Positions 62,703-64,000 of a stretch of 64,000 bases of DNA are shown here, piece by piece. The position numbers and the translations under genes are program-made. Positions within the stretch are counted from its first letter, which is position 1. Each line of letters begins with the position of its first letter. The DNA comes from Phycisphaerae bacterium (GTDB taxonomy: Bacteria > Planctomycetota > Phycisphaerae > UBA1845): the NCBI GenBank assembly GCA_029260165.1, contig JAJDDT010000052.1, forward strand, positions 1-64,000, written 5' to 3'. A model generated the notes under the pieces. It was not told the origin of the DNA. It saw only the letters and a program-made list of their open reading frames with translations, and did no database searches.

Positions 62703-64000
62703 CTAGGACATTCGTCCACGAATCGGGCCTTCACCGCCCAGGAAACCTTCGTAGTTTCGCATGATCAGGCTCGCTTCAACCCGCTGGACAACGTCAAGCG
62801 CGACACTGACAACAATAAGCAAACCCGTTCCACCAAGAAACGCCGACACAAAGAACGGAATCTGCAACCAGGAGGCAATCATCGTCGGGATGATGGCGAT
62901 CAACGCGAGGAACGCCGCACCGACGTAGGTAATTCGACCCATCACTTTTTCAAGATAGTCTGCCGTACGTTTTCCCGGTCGAAGACCCGGAATAAAACTT
63001 CCGTAATCCCGGAGGTTGTTGGCCATCTCCTTGGGCTGAAACTGCACGGTCGTCCAGAAATACGCGAAGAAAAACACCATTCCTATATATGTGATGATGT
63101 ACAAATAGCCGCCCGTGGAAAAAGCGCTGGCCAGAAACCCCCATGGTCCACCGGGGAATCCACCCGCAAGCTGTGCGAACAGGACGCTCGGGAATATCAA
63201 AAGCGAACTCGCAAAAATGATCGGCATCACACCGCCGTGATTTACACGCAAAGGCAGGTATTGACGCTGACCACCGTAAACCCGTCGTCCTCGTGTTTGC
63301 TTGGCCTGCTGGATCGGAATCCGTCGCTGGCCCTGGGTGATGAGAATCGACCCTGCCACCACGCTGACGAACGCAACGATCAGGAACAGGATCTTCGATG
63401 GTCCCAGCGCGTCGCTGGAGACCCCGGACACTGTGAGGTCAGCGTTATCGACGACATAGATCAGCGCCTGCGGCATCTGAGAAATGATCCCCGCCATGAT
63501 GATCAACGACACACCGTTGCCCACACCGTACTTATCGATCTGCTCACCAAGCCACATCAGAAAGACTGTCCCCGTCGTAAGCGACAGCAGGCCCATCATC
63601 CAGTAGAAAATCGAGCCGTTAAAATCTGCGAAGATAAACTGATTATTGTGCAGGTAGCGCATCCAGATCGTACCCTGCACCAGACACAACAGAACCGTTG
63701 CGTACCTCGTGTATTCCGTGATCTTCTTTCGACCCGCTTCGCCTTCTTTTGAAAGCTTTTCCAACGCGGGCACCACCGTGACCAGCAACTGAAAGATGAT
63801 GGACGCAGAGATGTACGGCATGATTCCCAGGCCGAAGATCGTACTCTGGCCCAGATCGCCACCCGTGAACATCGAGAAAATCTGGCCCAGGTCTCCCAGA
63901 CCCTGCGACTGTCCCATCGCCTCCTGATCCACACCGGGAATCGGGACGTAGAACCCCAACCGGTAGATGGCCAACATCCCCACGGTGAACATCAGTTTGT
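62703..64000 (-). CDS. secY: Preprotein translocase subunit SecY (N-terminus outside window)
   Basis: SecY forms the protein-conducting channel of the inner membrane. The visible 432 residues contain TM1 (LMFTVGMLAIYRLGFYVPIPGVD) through TM10 and the cytosolic tail. The plug/TM2 region (GLGIMPYISASIIFQLL), the GQRRIPIQQAK loop region and FIPGLRPGKRTADYLEKVMGRITYVGA are conserved. The frame stays open to the last base, and typical SecY has about 10-25 residues before TM1. The true start is therefore outside the window, and the ATG at 63992 is internal. Confidence 0.96.
   Translation of the reverse strand, partial: KLMFTVGMLAIYRLGFYVPIPGVDQEAMGQSQGLGDLGQIFSMFTGGDLGQSTIFGLGIMPYISASIIFQLLVTVVPALEKLSKEGEAGRKKITEYTRYATVLLCLVQGTIWMRYLHNNQFIFADFNGSIFYWMMGLLSLTTGTVFLMWLGEQIDKYGVGNGVSLIIMAGIISQMPQALIYVVDNADLTVSGVSSDALGPSKILFLIVAFVSVVAGSILITQGQRRIPIQQAKQTRGRRVYGGQRQYLPLRVNHGGVMPIIFASSLLIFPSVLFAQLAGGFPGGPWGFLASAFSTGGYLYIITYIGMVFFFAYFWTTVQFQPKEMANNLRDYGSFIPGLRPGKRTADYLEKVMGRITYVGAAFLALIAIIPTMIASWLQIPFFVSAFLGGTGLLIVVSVALDVVQRVEASLIMRNYEGFLGGEGPIRGRMS

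Overview
The window looks like a chromosomal segment of a Gram-negative bacterium, most probably a member of the Planctomycetota. The supporting signs are a 23S rRNA gene with no 16S gene upstream, an LpxK lipid A kinase, a membrane protein ending in a CxxC...CPECG zinc ribbon, a large FG-GAP/dockerin-like lipoprotein, a long BNR-repeat secreted protein and a full MoxR/Bat cluster. The phylum is inferred from gene style and not proven; class-level placement would need a tree.

Layout. 0-2.3 kb: the 5' two thirds of a 23S rRNA gene (minus) with its own predicted promoter and boxA. 2.5-9.6 kb: minus-strand dihydropyrimidinase-like amidohydrolase, B12-binding radical SAM protein and a sortilin/BNR-repeat protein. 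9.8-20.3 kb: plus-strand sulfatase-like lipoprotein, aroA, fliM, a membrane protein with a zinc ribbon, rnhA, a Memo-family protein, lpxK, an FAD oxidoreductase, an aldo/keto reductase and a GmhB-like phosphatase. 20.5-31.1 kb: a plus-strand operon of AAA+ ATPase, MoxR, DUF58, a DUF4381-like membrane protein, BatA, BatB, BatC, BatD and BatE. 31.2-45.1 kb: minus-strand ABC-F ATPase, small hypotheticals, a P1B-type metal ATPase, the FG-GAP protein, an FHA-GAF-SpoIIE phosphatase, a MazG-like protein and a polytopic membrane protein. 45.2-49.7 kb: a tightly overlapping threonine operon (thrB-thrC-hom-lysC). 49.8-57.8 kb: a 29-residue ORF, glutaredoxin-like protein, zinc dehydrogenase, ispD, a PIN-TRAM protein, a MATE transporter, an Arg/Ser-rich TPR protein and a HAD hydrolase. 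57.9-64 kb: HIT protein, then the end of the ribosomal alpha/spc region (secY-map-rpmJ-rpsM-rpsK-rpsD-rpoA-rplQ).

The most notable structure is not a gene. Three families of short palindromic repeats are scattered between 2.4 and 33.5 kb. Two of them start with GTAG at the foot of a near-perfect hairpin, which is the hallmark of REP elements mobilised by REP-associated tyrosine transposases (RAYTs). They cluster in the bat operon, at the start of four consecutive exported-protein genes. In all four, the reading frame stays open from an ATG next to or overlapping the previous stop codon, through the repeats, into the signal peptide. Two of these ATGs have good Shine-Dalgarno sequences, so the repeats may be translated as N-terminal extensions. 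No RAYT gene is present in the window.
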